Positions 44,519-53,930 of a DNA stretch of 64,000 nucleotides are shown piece after piece. The translations under genes were made by a program, and so were the position numbers. Numbering within the stretch: position 1 is the first letter of the stretch; each line of letters opens with the position of its first letter. A model generated the notes under the pieces. That model saw nothing but the letters and a program-made list of their open reading frames with translations. It was not told where the DNA came from and did no database searches. This DNA is from Clostridia bacterium (lineage in GTDB: Bacteria > Bacillota > Clostridia > Lachnospirales > Lachnospiraceae): the NCBI GenBank assembly GCA_009929525.1, contig SAAH01000007.1, forward strand, positions 1 through 64,000, in the 5' to 3' direction.

Positions 44519-45688
44519 TTGGAATTAAATAAAGATAATATGAAGAAAATCATGTGTCTTATCGTATTTACCATATTGATATTGGCGGGGCTTTTAAATC
44601 TGTCAACCGTGTTCAGATTTTTAGGAATGCTGCTGAATATCATATTTCCATTTTTACTGGGGGGAGCGATTGCATTTATCATCAATCTTCCTATGAAATG
44701 GATCGAGAAAAATGTTTTTGGAAGAGGACGATGGAAAAATAATAAACTAATAAAGAAAATGGACAGGCCATTGAGCCTGGTTTTATCCATAGCACTGGTT
44801 GTAGCAGTGATCGTTCTTGTATTTTTTGTTGTAGTACCGCAATTAGGTGATACTGTAATGGAACTGAGCAGGAATGCACAGATTTTCTGGCCGAAAGCTC
44901 AGGCGTGGGGTATTAAACTTTTCAATGACAATCCGGAAATCTCAGAATGGATCAACAGTCTGGAGATGGATTGGGATCAGTTGATCCAACAGGCAGTTTC
45001 TTTCTTGAGAACAGGAGCTGGAACCATCTTAGGATCCACTTTTTCAGTGGCACGAGTGATCGTGAGTGCAGCCACAGACTTTGTGATCGCATTTGTATTT
45101 GCGGTTTATATTGTACTGCAAAAGGAGAAACTCAGCATCCAGGTGAAGAAAGTCATGTATGCATTTATTCCTGAAAAGATTGTGGAGAAAACGCTTCAGA
45201 TATGTGGATTGACGCACAAGATATTTTCCAATTTTATCAGTGGACAGTGTCTGGAAGCTGTGATTTTAGGAACTATGTTCTTCGTTGTGATGACAATTTT
45301 CCGATTTCCTTATGCACTGCTGGTGGGAATACTGATCGCATTTACAGCATTGATCCCTATTGTGGGTGCATTTATCGGATGTGCTATCGGAGCTGTGCTG
45401 ATCTTGATGGAGAGCCCGATGCAGGCACTGGCATTTGTCGTTCTTTTCCTTGTCCTTCAGCAGATAGAAGGAAATCTGATCTATCCGCATGTGGTGGGGA
45501 ATTCAGTGGGACTTCCTTCTATATGGGTGTTGGTTGCAGTATCTCTGGGCGGCAGCTTGCTGGGAGTCGTTGGTATGCTGGTATTTATTCCGTTGGTGGC
45601 AGTGATCTATACGATTTTCAGAGGATATGTATATAAACGTCTGAGAGGACGAAACCTAATTCAAAAAATAGAAAAAGAACTTTCATAG
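44519..45688 (+). CDS. AI-2E family transporter (PF01594)
   Basis: 389 residues from TTG 44519, with AGGAGG seven bases upstream. It has seven or eight membrane helices. The family core includes the central amphipathic domain (about 90-160), SGQCLEAVILG and LVGILIAFTALIPIVGAFIG, and the late EGNLIYPHVVGNSVGLPSIWVLVAVSLGG motif. Members are linked to autoinducer-2 export or to Na+/H+ exchange, but most have no proven substrate. It lies 38 bases after sbcC. Confidence 0.9.
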   Translation: MELNKDNMKKIMCLIVFTILILAGLLNLSTVFRFLGMLLNIIFPFLLGGAIAFIINLPMKWIEKNVFGRGRWKNNKLIKKMDRPLSLVLSIALVVAVIVLVFFVVVPQLGDTVMELSRNAQIFWPKAQAWGIKLFNDNPEISEWINSLEMDWDQLIQQAVSFLRTGAGTILGSTFSVARVIVSAATDFVIAFVFAVYIVLQKEKLSIQVKKVMYAFIPEKIVEKTLQICGLTHKIFSNFISGQCLEAVILGTMFFVVMTIFRFPYALLVGILIAFTALIPIVGAFIGCAIGAVLILMESPMQALAFVVLFLVLQQIEGNLIYPHVVGNSVGLPSIWVLVAVSLGGSLLGVVGMLVFIPLVAVIYTIFRGYVYKRLRGRNLIQKIEKELS

Positions 45689-45728
45689 CGTTCAAAAATA
45701 AAACAAAGGAATAAAACAGGAAAAAATT

Positions 45729-47741
45729 ATGGATTATCTGAATTTCGTACTGGAAAAAATAAAATCCAGAATTCAAAAAATCAATCTCTCCCTTCTGGAA
45801 GGCGAAAAAGAAGTTGAGGGAATGCATGAATATTATTGGGAAAATTACACGGAGATGGATCAATATGGATATGAGAACTTCGACAATCAGCAGGCTCTTT
45901 TGAATCAGATCAATATGAACCAAAATCAACTGATCCTGAAACGGAGATTTAAGAAAATGCTGGATTCTCCCTTCTTTGGAAGAGTGGATTTTCTGTATGA
46001 GGGCGAGGATGAGCCGGTACAATTTTATATCGGTATCGGGAATTTTGCGGAGGATACGGGGAAAGTCCCATTGATTTATGATTGGAGAGCGCCGGTCAGC
46101 GGACTTTTTTATGATTTTGACAAAGGACCGGCATTCTATCAGGCTCCAGGAGGTCAGATGGATGGTGAGATCACGGCAAAGTGGCAGTATAAGATCCGCC
46201 ATGGGAAGCTTCAGTATGAATTTGAGAGTGATATCAAGATTGATGATGACATTCTGAAGGAAGAACTGGGGGCAAATGGCGATGTCCAGCTGAAAAATAT
46301 CATACGAACGATCCAGAAAGAGCAGAATGCGATCATAAGGAATACAAAAGACAGGATACTGGTGATCCAGGGAGCAGCAGGAAGCGGAAAAACTTCCGTT
46401 GCCCTTCATCGCATCGCATACCTTCTATATAATGACAGGAAAAATCTAAAATCGTCAAATATACTGATCTTATCGCCAAACAGTGTCTTTTCGGATTACA
46501 TTTCCCATATTCTTCCGGAACTGGGAGAAGAAAATATCCAGGAAATGAGTTTCGATTTTTTTGCCTATCAAAAACTTCATGATGTCGTATCGGACTGTGA
46601 AAATAAATATGACATGATAGAGCAGAATTTGAAGAATCCGGATCGCACAGATCGGTACTGGGAAAAGCAGTCTCAGGACAGTATCAACCGGATGGAAGCG
46701 TATATGATGGAGCTGGAAGACAGTTTGATGAACTTTAAGGATTTTGAATACAAAAGCTATAAGGTGAGTGCTTCAGAACTGATTTCTCTGTTTTATACAA
46801 GGTTTTTGGAGATTCCGCTCTTATCCAGGATGGAAGCTGTGATGGAGTACGTGATAGATGCTTATGAAACTCTCGTGGGAAAAGACCTGGTGGAGGAAGA
46901 GCAGCAGCAGATCAGGGACAGATTCATGGGAATGTACGAGACCAGGGATCTGTATCGGATCTATAATGGATATCTGGAATATTCTGATTATCCGCAGCTT
47001 CCAAAAGTATCCTATGAGAATCGGTATTTGGCTTATGAGGATGTCTATCCCCTTCTTTATATGAAGTACAGATTATATACCCCGGAGCAGAAGAAAAATA
47101 TCAAACATCTGATCATAGATGAGATGCAGGATTATACGAAGCTCCAGTACATTATTCTTGCACAATTATTCCCCTGCAGGATGACGATACTGGGAGACAT
47201 GGCCCAGACAATGGATGAAAATATCCAGGATGTGACGCAGTTTCTGCCCAAAATCTTGGGAAAAGATATGAAAAAAATCGTGATGAACAAGAGCTATCGA
47301 AATACTGTGGAGATCGCTCAGTATGCGGCGAAGCTTGCCGGTGTGACAGATCTGGAATTATTTGAAAGACATGGAAAACCTGTCGTTGAGGAAACGGTGG
47401 ATGATATACAGGAGGCTGCAGAGAAGATCATTCAGAGTCTGAAACTGCAGGAGGATGGATATGAAACGGCAGCGATCCTTACAATGACTGCAGATGAAGC
47501 GAAAAAGATGACCGGTATACTGCAGGAAAAGACAGACCTTGATATCTCTTACATTGATCAGGACAGCAGCAGCTTTAAAAGGGGGATTACAGTTACCACA
47601 TTTTACCTTGCGAAGGGATTGGAATTTGATCAGGTATTTACTGTCGCTGAAGATGAAAAAGAAAATGCTCTTCGTCGGCAGGCAAAGTATATCTGCGCAA
47701 CGAGAGCACTTCATGAGCTTTATATTATGAGTTATCACTGA
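45729..47741 (+). CDS. HelD-like superfamily 1 helicase (RNA polymerase recycling factor type)
   Basis: 670 residues. A long N-terminal coiled-coil arm (about 1-70) comes before the helicase core, with Walker A IQGAAGSGKTSVALHRIAYL (about 216-235), Walker B LIIDEMQDY, and the late motifs ITVTTFYLAKGLEFDQV and CATRALHEL. This plan matches HelD, which removes RNA polymerase stalled on DNA, more than UvrD or PcrA. A proven role is not implied. The 3' end overlaps the convergent niaR gene by 17 bases. Confidence 0.88.
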   Translation: MDYLNFVLEKIKSRIQKINLSLLEGEKEVEGMHEYYWENYTEMDQYGYENFDNQQALLNQINMNQNQLILKRRFKKMLDSPFFGRVDFLYEGEDEPVQFYIGIGNFAEDTGKVPLIYDWRAPVSGLFYDFDKGPAFYQAPGGQMDGEITAKWQYKIRHGKLQYEFESDIKIDDDILKEELGANGDVQLKNIIRTIQKEQNAIIRNTKDRILVIQGAAGSGKTSVALHRIAYLLYNDRKNLKSSNILILSPNSVFSDYISHILPELGEENIQEMSFDFFAYQKLHDVVSDCENKYDMIEQNLKNPDRTDRYWEKQSQDSINRMEAYMMELEDSLMNFKDFEYKSYKVSASELISLFYTRFLEIPLLSRMEAVMEYVIDAYETLVGKDLVEEEQQQIRDRFMGMYETRDLYRIYNGYLEYSDYPQLPKVSYENRYLAYEDVYPLLYMKYRLYTPEQKKNIKHLIIDEMQDYTKLQYIILAQLFPCRMTILGDMAQTMDENIQDVTQFLPKILGKDMKKIVMNKSYRNTVEIAQYAAKLAGVTDLELFERHGKPVVEETVDDIQEAAEKIIQSLKLQEDGYETAAILTMTADEAKKMTGILQEKTDLDISYIDQDSSSFKRGITVTTFYLAKGLEFDQVFTVAEDEKENALRRQAKYICATRALHELYIMSYH

Positions 47742-48255
47742 TACGGCGGGCAGGACAAAGGTAACCTTTCAGGTCGAGTGCATGCACGATCTGATCAAGA
47801 ATCTCTTCCGAAGCAGCAGAGATGGTGTGATAATGATAACCAGAAGTTATTTCTTTTAAAGGGGCGGATTTTCCGCTCCTTATTTCTTCGAGAAATTTTT
47901 CTACATCACGGCGTGAAGAGACATGAAGAGGAGCACGCAGTTCTCCATACACACGGTGGCGGACAGATACGTCTTCAGCGATTCCACCATAATCGACGAT
48001 CGTATAAAGTTCATCAGCAATCTCATCATCGGAATGAAATGATTTTATGACCCGGGTGATCCGAAGCGGGGCATGCAGAAGATATCCCCGATTGGTGGAG
48101 ATGATCTCATGACCTTCTGCCCGGATAAGTGCGATATCTGTTACGATGACCTGCCGGCTGACAGAAAAATTCTCAGCCAGATAGGTTCCGGAGAGTGGAA
48201 GGCTGGTGATAGAAAGTAAATGTAGAATTTCCTGACGTCTCTGTGTTCCATTCAT
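47725..48255 (-). CDS. niaR: NAD biosynthesis transcriptional repressor NiaR
   Basis: 176 residues. An N-terminal HTH_11 domain (RRQEILHLLSITSLPLSGTYLAENFSVSRQVIVTDIALIR) is followed by a 3H domain named for its three conserved histidines (VRHRVYGEL, APLHVSSR, SGYHYHTI). NiaR proteins bind nicotinic acid and repress NAD synthesis or niacin uptake. It lies last in the nadABC cluster, 73 bases after nadC, and should act at the nadA promoter. Confidence 0.92.
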   Translation of the reverse strand: MNGTQRRQEILHLLSITSLPLSGTYLAENFSVSRQVIVTDIALIRAEGHEIISTNRGYLLHAPLRITRVIKSFHSDDEIADELYTIVDYGGIAEDVSVRHRVYGELRAPLHVSSRRDVEKFLEEIRSGKSAPLKEITSGYHYHTISAASEEILDQIVHALDLKGYLCPARRISDNS

Positions 48256-48328
48256 ATGAGTGTAACCTGTCCTTTCATTTGCATGTGCCTGCTGTATCTA
48301 TACGGTGCAGCATAGTTATTACCTGTTT

Positions 48329-49183
48329 TTATATTGCATGAAGATTTTTAAGAGAAATATCTAAGATCGGTGCAGAGTGGGTGAGGGCTCCGCTGGAGAT
48401 ATAATCTACGCCGATATCTAAGAGCCTTTCCACGTTTTCACGGGTTACATTGCCGGAGCATTCTGTCTCGGCACGTCCGTCAATGATACGGATCGCTTCC
48501 TTCATCATATCAGGTGTCATGTTATCCAGCATGATAATATCCGCGCCGGCATCAGCCGCCTCTTTTACCATATCAAGATCCTCAACTTCAATCTCTATCT
48601 TGCGGACAAATGGTGCGTATTCTTTTGCCATTTGTACTGCTTTTGTTACACTTCCGGCAGCACCAATATGATTGTCCTTCAGAAGAATCCCATCGGAAAG
48701 GTTAAAACGGTGATTATAGCCGCCGCCGACTTTAACAGCATATTTTTCAAATACTCTCATATTCGGAGTGGTTTTCCGTGTATCAAGCAGTTTCGTGTGG
48801 CTTCCCTCAAGAAGTTTAGCGATGGAATGTGTATAGGTGGCGATACCACTCATACGTTGCAGATAATTCAAAGCTACCCGTTCCCCGGACAAAAGCACGC
48901 GGATATCGCCGGTAACGGTGGCCATAAGCTGTCCATTTTTTACTTCGTCACCGTCTTCACAATAAAATTGGATCTGTGTATCAGGATCTAAGAGGGTAAA
49001 AACGCGTTCGAAGATGTGGAGACCGGCAATGATACCATCCTGTTTGCAGATCAACTGAACTTCACCAGTCTGTGCATTTCGCATGACAGAATTAGTAGTG
49101 ATGTCCTCGCAGGTGATATCCTCGCGAAGAGCCTGGAGCAAAAGTGGATCTGTATTTAAGGTCATAGTGATCTGATTATTCAT
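48329..49183 (-). CDS. nadC: Nicotinate-nucleotide diphosphorylase (carboxylating)
   Basis: 284 residues. NadC turns quinolinate and PRPP into nicotinate mononucleotide. Landmarks are EDITCEDITTNSV, LNYLQRMSGIATYTHSI, LLDTRKTTPNMRVFEKYAVKVGGGYNHRFNLSDGILLKDNHI and the barrel end EVEDLDMVKEAADAGADIIMLDNM. It overlaps the nadB 3' end by eight bases. Confidence 0.96.
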   Translation of the reverse strand: MNNQITMTLNTDPLLLQALREDITCEDITTNSVMRNAQTGEVQLICKQDGIIAGLHIFERVFTLLDPDTQIQFYCEDGDEVKNGQLMATVTGDIRVLLSGERVALNYLQRMSGIATYTHSIAKLLEGSHTKLLDTRKTTPNMRVFEKYAVKVGGGYNHRFNLSDGILLKDNHIGAAGSVTKAVQMAKEYAPFVRKIEIEVEDLDMVKEAADAGADIIMLDNMTPDMMKEAIRIIDGRAETECSGNVTRENVERLLDIGVDYISSGALTHSAPILDISLKNLHAI

Positions 49184-50519
49184 GTATTTTTTTCATCCTT
49201 TCGATTTCATGTAAGACAAGTTCTTTGTATTGTTTTTGAAGTTTTGATGTGTCAGCATATTGGTGACGGTCGATATTAAATTCCTCTGGCGGCAGTTCCT
49301 CAGATGCTCCAAAAGATCCGGAAAATTCAGAAGTATCATAAGTGTCACATGTATCCGATGACGTATTGCCGCTGATCATATGGAGAGCGGCACGTTTGGC
49401 AAATACCAGACTTTCCAGAAGGGAATTGCTCGCAAGGCGATTCGCTCCGTGAACACCATTGCAGCTGGTTTCGCCCGCTGCGTATAGGTGATCCATGGAA
49501 GTATGAGAATTTCGGTCAACTTTTATGCCGCCCATAAAGTAATGCTGTGCTGGAACAATGGGAATACATTCTTTCGTAGGGTCATATCCTTCTTCAAGAC
49601 AATGATGATAGATATGTGGAAAATGAGACAGGATCGTATCTTTTCCGATCGGACGCATGTCCAGCAATACATATTCGGTCCCATCCACTTCCATCTGATG
49701 AAGGATTTTCTCCGTCACCACATCTCTAGGCAGCAGTTCATCTACGAAGCGTTCGCCGGCTTTGTTGTAAAGAAGAGCACCTTCCCCGCGGACAGATTCA
49801 GAGATGAGAAACTGGCGGCCTGGTTTTGTCGTATAAAATGTAGTCGGGTGAATCTGTATATAATCCACATGCAGGAGAGAAATGCCATGTTTTAAGCAAA
49901 CAGCAAGACCATCTCCTGTCAAATGTGGAAAGTTAGTAGAATGAGAATATAAACCGCCGATTCCACCGCATGCCAGCAGAGTGTTTTCGGCCAGAATAGG
50001 AAATACTTCCCCTTCCTGATCCTGCGCTACGATACCATAACAGGTATTATCGTATGCCAGAAGGTCTACCATTGTAGTATATTCCATCAGCGTTATATTT
50101 TCCAGCTTTTTTACACAGGAAAGCAGCTGGCTTGTGATGGCTTCCCCTGTGATATCTTCGTGATAGAGGATACGGTTGGTACTGTGGGCACCTTCCCGGG
50201 TGAAGCAAAGCTGTCCGTTTTTTCTTGTGAAGTCTACGCCGTGATCGATGAGATCTCGGATGGTATCACGGGAAGAACGGATCATGATATCGACGGATTC
50301 CCGATTGTTTTCATAATGTCCGGCACGCATAGTGTCTTCAAAAAAGGAATCATAATCTTCATCATTTTTCAGCATACAGATCCCGCCTTGGGCCAGATAC
50401 GAATCGCTGCTTTGGGTATCTGATTTTGTTATTATAGTTACTTTTTTATCCCGGGGGATGTTCAGTGCAGCATATAGCCCGGCAACACCGCATCCCACGA
50501 TCAATATATCTGTTTTCAT
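49176..50519 (-). CDS. nadB: L-aspartate oxidase
   Basis: 447 residues. NadB oxidises aspartate to iminoaspartate using FAD. The dinucleotide motif is DILIVGCGVAGLYAAL. SYLAQGGI, the ENRESVDIMIRSS helix, LLACGGIGGLYSHSTN and the HGANRLASNSLLESLVF motif are present. The protein is shorter than the E. coli enzyme (540), with a brief C-terminal helical part, which is common in anaerobic Firmicutes. Confidence 0.95.
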   Translation of the reverse strand: MKTDILIVGCGVAGLYAALNIPRDKKVTIITKSDTQSSDSYLAQGGICMLKNDEDYDSFFEDTMRAGHYENNRESVDIMIRSSRDTIRDLIDHGVDFTRKNGQLCFTREGAHSTNRILYHEDITGEAITSQLLSCVKKLENITLMEYTTMVDLLAYDNTCYGIVAQDQEGEVFPILAENTLLACGGIGGLYSHSTNFPHLTGDGLAVCLKHGISLLHVDYIQIHPTTFYTTKPGRQFLISESVRGEGALLYNKAGERFVDELLPRDVVTEKILHQMEVDGTEYVLLDMRPIGKDTILSHFPHIYHHCLEEGYDPTKECIPIVPAQHYFMGGIKVDRNSHTSMDHLYAAGETSCNGVHGANRLASNSLLESLVFAKRAALHMISGNTSSDTCDTYDTSEFSGSFGASEELPPEEFNIDRHQYADTSKLQKQYKELVLHEIERMKKIHE

Positions 50520-50557
50520 TTTTTTTACCGCTTTCTTTATTACAGAGTCTATATCAG

Positions 50558-51463
50558 TTATTTGGATAATTCGAGCATTCGCTGGAGAGGAATCAGGCAG
50601 TCCTTACGGAGATTGGCATCGACTGTCACCTGATTGGTATTATTTTTCAGCACATCAAGTATCTTTGGAAGAGTTATCAGCTTCATATCAGGGCAGCACA
50701 GGGATTCGTTGGCCAGATAGAATTTTTTGTTGGGATTTTGTTTATTTAACTCATAGAAAACTCCCTTTTCAGTACAGATGATAAAGGAGTCGGCAGTGCA
50801 TTCACCACAATATTTGATGATACCGGTGGTGCTTCCGATATAGTCAGCAAGTGCAAGAACATCCGGGGTACATTCGGGATGGATCAATACTTTGGCTTCG
50901 GGATGCTCAGATTTTGCATCTTCAAGAGCCTTTCGCGTAAGCTGTGCATGGATAGGACATCTGCCGTCATTGAAAAGAAAGTTTTTCTCTGGCACCTTGG
51001 ATGCGATATATTTTCCAAGATTCTCATCAGGAACAAAGAAAATATTTTTATTAGGCAGAGCCTTAACGATGGTCAATGCATTTGCAGAGGTCACACAGAC
51101 GTCAGAGTGACTTTTTAGTTCGGCAGTGGAGTTGATGTAACAGACCACGGCAAGATCATCATATTGTTTTTTTAGTCGTTCTATGTAGGGGATGTCTGCC
51201 ATATGTGCCATAGGACAGTCGGCAGCGGCATCCGGCATAAGAACTGTTTTTTCGGGATTCAATATCTTGGCACTTTCCCCCATAAAGGAAACGCCGCATA
51301 ATACAAGGACATCAGCGTCCGTAGCGGCAGCAGTTTTACTTAGATAGTAAGAGTCACCGATATGATCAGCAATCTCCTGTACTTCATCGGGCACATAATA
51401 GTGAGCCAGTATAATTGCATTTCGCTCCTTTTTAAGTGCCTGTATTTCTTCTTTTATAGTCAT
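50558..51463 (-). CDS. nadA: Quinolinate synthase
   Basis: 301 residues. NadA condenses iminoaspartate with dihydroxyacetone phosphate using a 4Fe-4S cluster. AIILAHYYVPDEVQEIADHIGDSYYLS opens the protein. Cluster cysteine candidates are in CGVSFMGESAKIL, GECTADSFI and ESLCCPDM. FVPDENLGKYIA and HPECTPDVLALADYIGSTTGI are family blocks. First gene of the nad operon, preceded by GAGGA and a strong promoter. Confidence 0.96.
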   Translation of the reverse strand: MTIKEEIQALKKERNAIILAHYYVPDEVQEIADHIGDSYYLSKTAAATDADVLVLCGVSFMGESAKILNPEKTVLMPDAAADCPMAHMADIPYIERLKKQYDDLAVVCYINSTAELKSHSDVCVTSANALTIVKALPNKNIFFVPDENLGKYIASKVPEKNFLFNDGRCPIHAQLTRKALEDAKSEHPEAKVLIHPECTPDVLALADYIGSTTGIIKYCGECTADSFIICTEKGVFYELNKQNPNKKFYLANESLCCPDMKLITLPKILDVLKNNTNQVTVDANLRKDCLIPLQRMLELSK

Positions 51464-51518
51464 AATGTTCGATCCTCCTGAGAACGAGAGTGGTTAGTGA
51501 GTTTAATAATCTGAACGC

Positions 51519-51547
51519 ATTATACACTTATATTTTACAACTGACAA
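51519..51547 (-). promoter_or_regulatory. Promoter of nadABC-niaR, with possible NiaR operator
   Basis: On the minus strand: TTGTCA (51547-51542), 17-bp spacer, TATAAT (51524-51519). The -35 box lies inside CTGTCTTGTCAG (51552-51541). Reported NiaR sites contain TGTC/GACA-type half-sites, so this is a fair operator candidate, but the match is not exact. Confidence 0.6.
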
Positions 51548-51641
51548 GACAGAAGTTTAAAAAAGTGTAAAGAGATAAGAGAGCGAGACTATTTATTGGC
51601 AGAATTAATGTAAAGTTTATAAAAAATTCTCAAAGGATTTC

Positions 51642-51669
51642 TTGTCGGATATTTCTAGAAGGGTATAAT
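51642..51669 (+). promoter_or_regulatory. Promoter of ftsH
   Basis: TTGTCG (51642-51647), 16-bp spacer, TATAAT (51664-51669). It is followed by an 81-base leader. Confidence 0.65.
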
Positions 51670-51750
51670 AAGGAATAACAAAAGAGAATCCCAGTATATA
51701 TATCGATATCAGATATTTCTGATGATTTTAAGGGGAAAAAGGAGAAAAAT

Positions 51751-53589
51751 ATGGATTTGGACAAGTTGAAGAATCAAAAACCGAAGAGACCGGTGATGTT
51801 TTATTACCTGCTGGTATTTGGAATCTTGCTGGTATTGAATTTTGTAGTACTTCCGTGGATATCAGAGAGAAGTGTGTCTGAAACTACTTATGATGAATTC
51901 CTGACACAGGTGAATGGGCATAATGTGACAGAAGTTGAAGTTCAGGAACAAACTTCTACCATTTATTATGTTATCAAGCAGAATGGGAAAGAACAGGTAT
52001 GCAAAACTGGATTGATGAATGATCCTGATTTTGTATCAAGGCTTGAAAAAAGCGGAGCGACATTTACGCAGGTGATACCAAAGCAGCAGTCGCCGATATT
52101 CACCTTGTTATTGAGCTGGGTGATCCCTATTGTAATCTTTATCTTTATAGGTAATTTCCTGTCAAAGAAGCTTACCCAGGGACTTGGCGGCGGTGGTGCC
52201 GGTGCGATGTCATTTGGAAAGAGCAATGCGAAAGTATATGTAAAGTCCACCAGTGGAATCAAGTTTACAGATGTGGCAGGGGAGGACGAAGCAAAAGAAC
52301 TGTTGACAGAGATCGTGGATTATCTGCATCATCCGGAGATGTACCAGCAGATCGGTGCACAGATGCCTAAGGGGGCACTGCTTGTGGGACCTCCTGGAAC
52401 AGGTAAGACTCTTCTTGCCAAGGCAGTTGCAGGTGAGGCAAATGTGCCGTTCTTCTCCATATCAGGATCTGAATTTGTGGAAATGTTTGTTGGTATGGGA
52501 GCAGCTAAAGTCCGAGACCTTTTTAAACAGGCAAATGAAAAAGCTCCCTGCATTGTATTTATTGATGAGATTGATACGATAGGAAAAAAACGTGATGGAA
52601 ATATCGGCGGAAATGATGAGAGAGAGCAGACACTTAATCAGCTCCTGACAGAGATGGATGGATTCGATGGTTCAAAGGGAGTTGTCATCCTGGCTGCGAC
52701 AAACCGCCCGGATTCCCTTGATCCGGCACTCCTTAGACCGGGGCGTTTTGACAGGAGGATCCCTGTGGAGCTTCCTGATCTGCAGGGAAGAGAAGAAATC
52801 CTCAAAGTCCACGCAAAGAAGATAAAGATATCAGATAATGTGGACTTTAGTGCGATAGCAAAAGCCGCTGCTGGTGCATCTGGAGCTGAACTCGCAAATG
52901 TGGTCAATGAAGCTGCACTTCGGGCAGTAAGAGATGGAAGAAAATTCGCCAATCAGGCGGATATGGAAGAAAGTATTGAGGTGGTTATCGCAGGTTATCA
53001 GAAGAAGAATCGGGTATTATCCGAAAAGGAGAAGCTGATCGTGGCTTATCATGAGGTTGGACATGCACTGGTAGCTGCAAAGCAGACAGATTCTGCACCT
53101 GTTCATAAGATCACGATCATTCCAAGAACTTCCGGGGCTCTCGGCTACACCATGCAGGTAGAGGATGGAGAACATTTCCTGATGTCCAAGGAAGAGCTGG
53201 AGAATAAGATCGCTACCTTTACAGGCGGAAGAGCGGCGGAAGAATTGGTATTTCATTCGATAACAACCGGGGCATCCAACGATATCGAACAGGCTACAAA
53301 GCTTGCCAGGGGCATGATCACACGATTCGGTATGAGTGATGAATTTGATATGGTAGCGATGGAAAATGTATCTAACCAATATCTTGGCGGGGATGCGTCC
53401 CTGACTTGTTCCTTTGAGACACAGACAATGATCGACCGAAAGGTAGTGGAGCTGGTGCGGACTCAGCATGAGAAGGCAATGGGGATTTTGCAGGAGAATA
53501 TTATGAAACTGCATGAACTTGCGAAGTATCTTTATGATAATGAGACGATTAGTGGGGATGAGTTTATGCAGATCCTGAATAAAGGATAG
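51751..53589 (+). CDS. ftsH: ATP-dependent zinc metalloprotease FtsH
   Basis: 612 residues. Two membrane helices (about 17-37 and 115-135) flank a small outside domain. The AAA core has Walker [14 protein letters not shown] (about 213), Walker [10 protein letters not shown], pore loop [11 protein letters not shown] and the second-region RPGRFDRRI. The protease domain has HEVGH (about 434-438) and a late metal ligand region. It removes misassembled membrane proteins and some regulators. A single-gene unit followed closely by a palindromic element. Confidence 0.97.
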   Translation: MDLDKLKNQKPKRPVMFYYLLVFGILLVLNFVVLPWISERSVSETTYDEFLTQVNGHNVTEVEVQEQTSTIYYVIKQNGKEQVCKTGLMNDPDFVSRLEKSGATFTQVIPKQQSPIFTLLLSWVIPIVIFIFIGNFLSKKLTQGLGGGGAGAMSFGKSNAKVYVKSTSGIKFTDVAGEDEAKELLTEIVDYLHHPEMYQQIGAQMPKGALLVGPPGTGKTLLAKAVAGEANVPFFSISGSEFVEMFVGMGAAKVRDLFKQANEKAPCIVFIDEIDTIGKKRDGNIGGNDEREQTLNQLLTEMDGFDGSKGVVILAATNRPDSLDPALLRPGRFDRRIPVELPDLQGREEILKVHAKKIKISDNVDFSAIAKAAAGASGAELANVVNEAALRAVRDGRKFANQADMEESIEVVIAGYQKKNRVLSEKEKLIVAYHEVGHALVAAKQTDSAPVHKITIIPRTSGALGYTMQVEDGEHFLMSKEELENKIATFTGGRAAEELVFHSITTGASNDIEQATKLARGMITRFGMSDEFDMVAMENVSNQYLGGDASLTCSFETQTMIDRKVVELVRTQHEKAMGILQENIMKLHELAKYLYDNETISGDEFMQILNKG

Positions 53590-53599
53590 AGAAGCGGAC

Positions 53600-53782
53600 G
53601 CCGATGCGGCGGAGGGGATGAGTTTGTGGGCGGCGGATAACGCTGTGCCGATCTAACTGCCAACTGCGACTAAGAGCGCTCGGGAGAGCCCTCGCGTCTA
53701 AGTCTTAGTAGGCAGTGGATATCGTCACAGCTAAGGGCATCCGCCAAATTGCCCGCAAACTCATCCCCTCTGCCGCATCGGC
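53600..53782. repeat. 183-bp palindromic intergenic element, copy B
   Basis: The outer arms 53600-53638 and 53739-53782 are reverse-complementary apart from a few mismatches and a small bulge. Pairing continues with GCTGTG/CACAGC and ACTGCC/GGCAGT. Read on the minus strand, the head has ACTTAG ... CTCTTAGT, like copy A at 4061-4244, and the lengths are 183 and 184 bp. The arm sequences themselves differ. It begins ten bases after the ftsH stop and has no U-run. Confidence 0.75.
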
Positions 53783-53870
53783 TGTGTTGGGTGGGGGAGG
53801 TTTGAAAAAGATGAGCAAGTCTGGAGTTGGTGTAAGAGAGACAAACTTGTAAAAAATTCTCATCACCCCT

Positions 53871-53898
53871 TTGAAAAAAATGAAATATGTGGTATGAT
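53871..53898 (+). promoter_or_regulatory. Promoter of glnS
   Basis: TTGAAA (53871-53876), 16-bp spacer, TATGAT (53893-53898). No T-box leader was seen in the short distance to the gene. Confidence 0.6.
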
Positions 53899-53930
53899 TC
53901 AAGCAATATGATTTTTTGAGGAGGATGGAC

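Noticed and set aside
45618-46409. 263-codon minus-strand frame over the helD-like gene
   Set aside because: Antisense to conserved helicase sequence, with no start context.
53782-53930. T-box riboswitch upstream of glnS
   Set aside because: The promoter lies only about 30 bases before the gene and no T-box sequence or specifier stem was visible.
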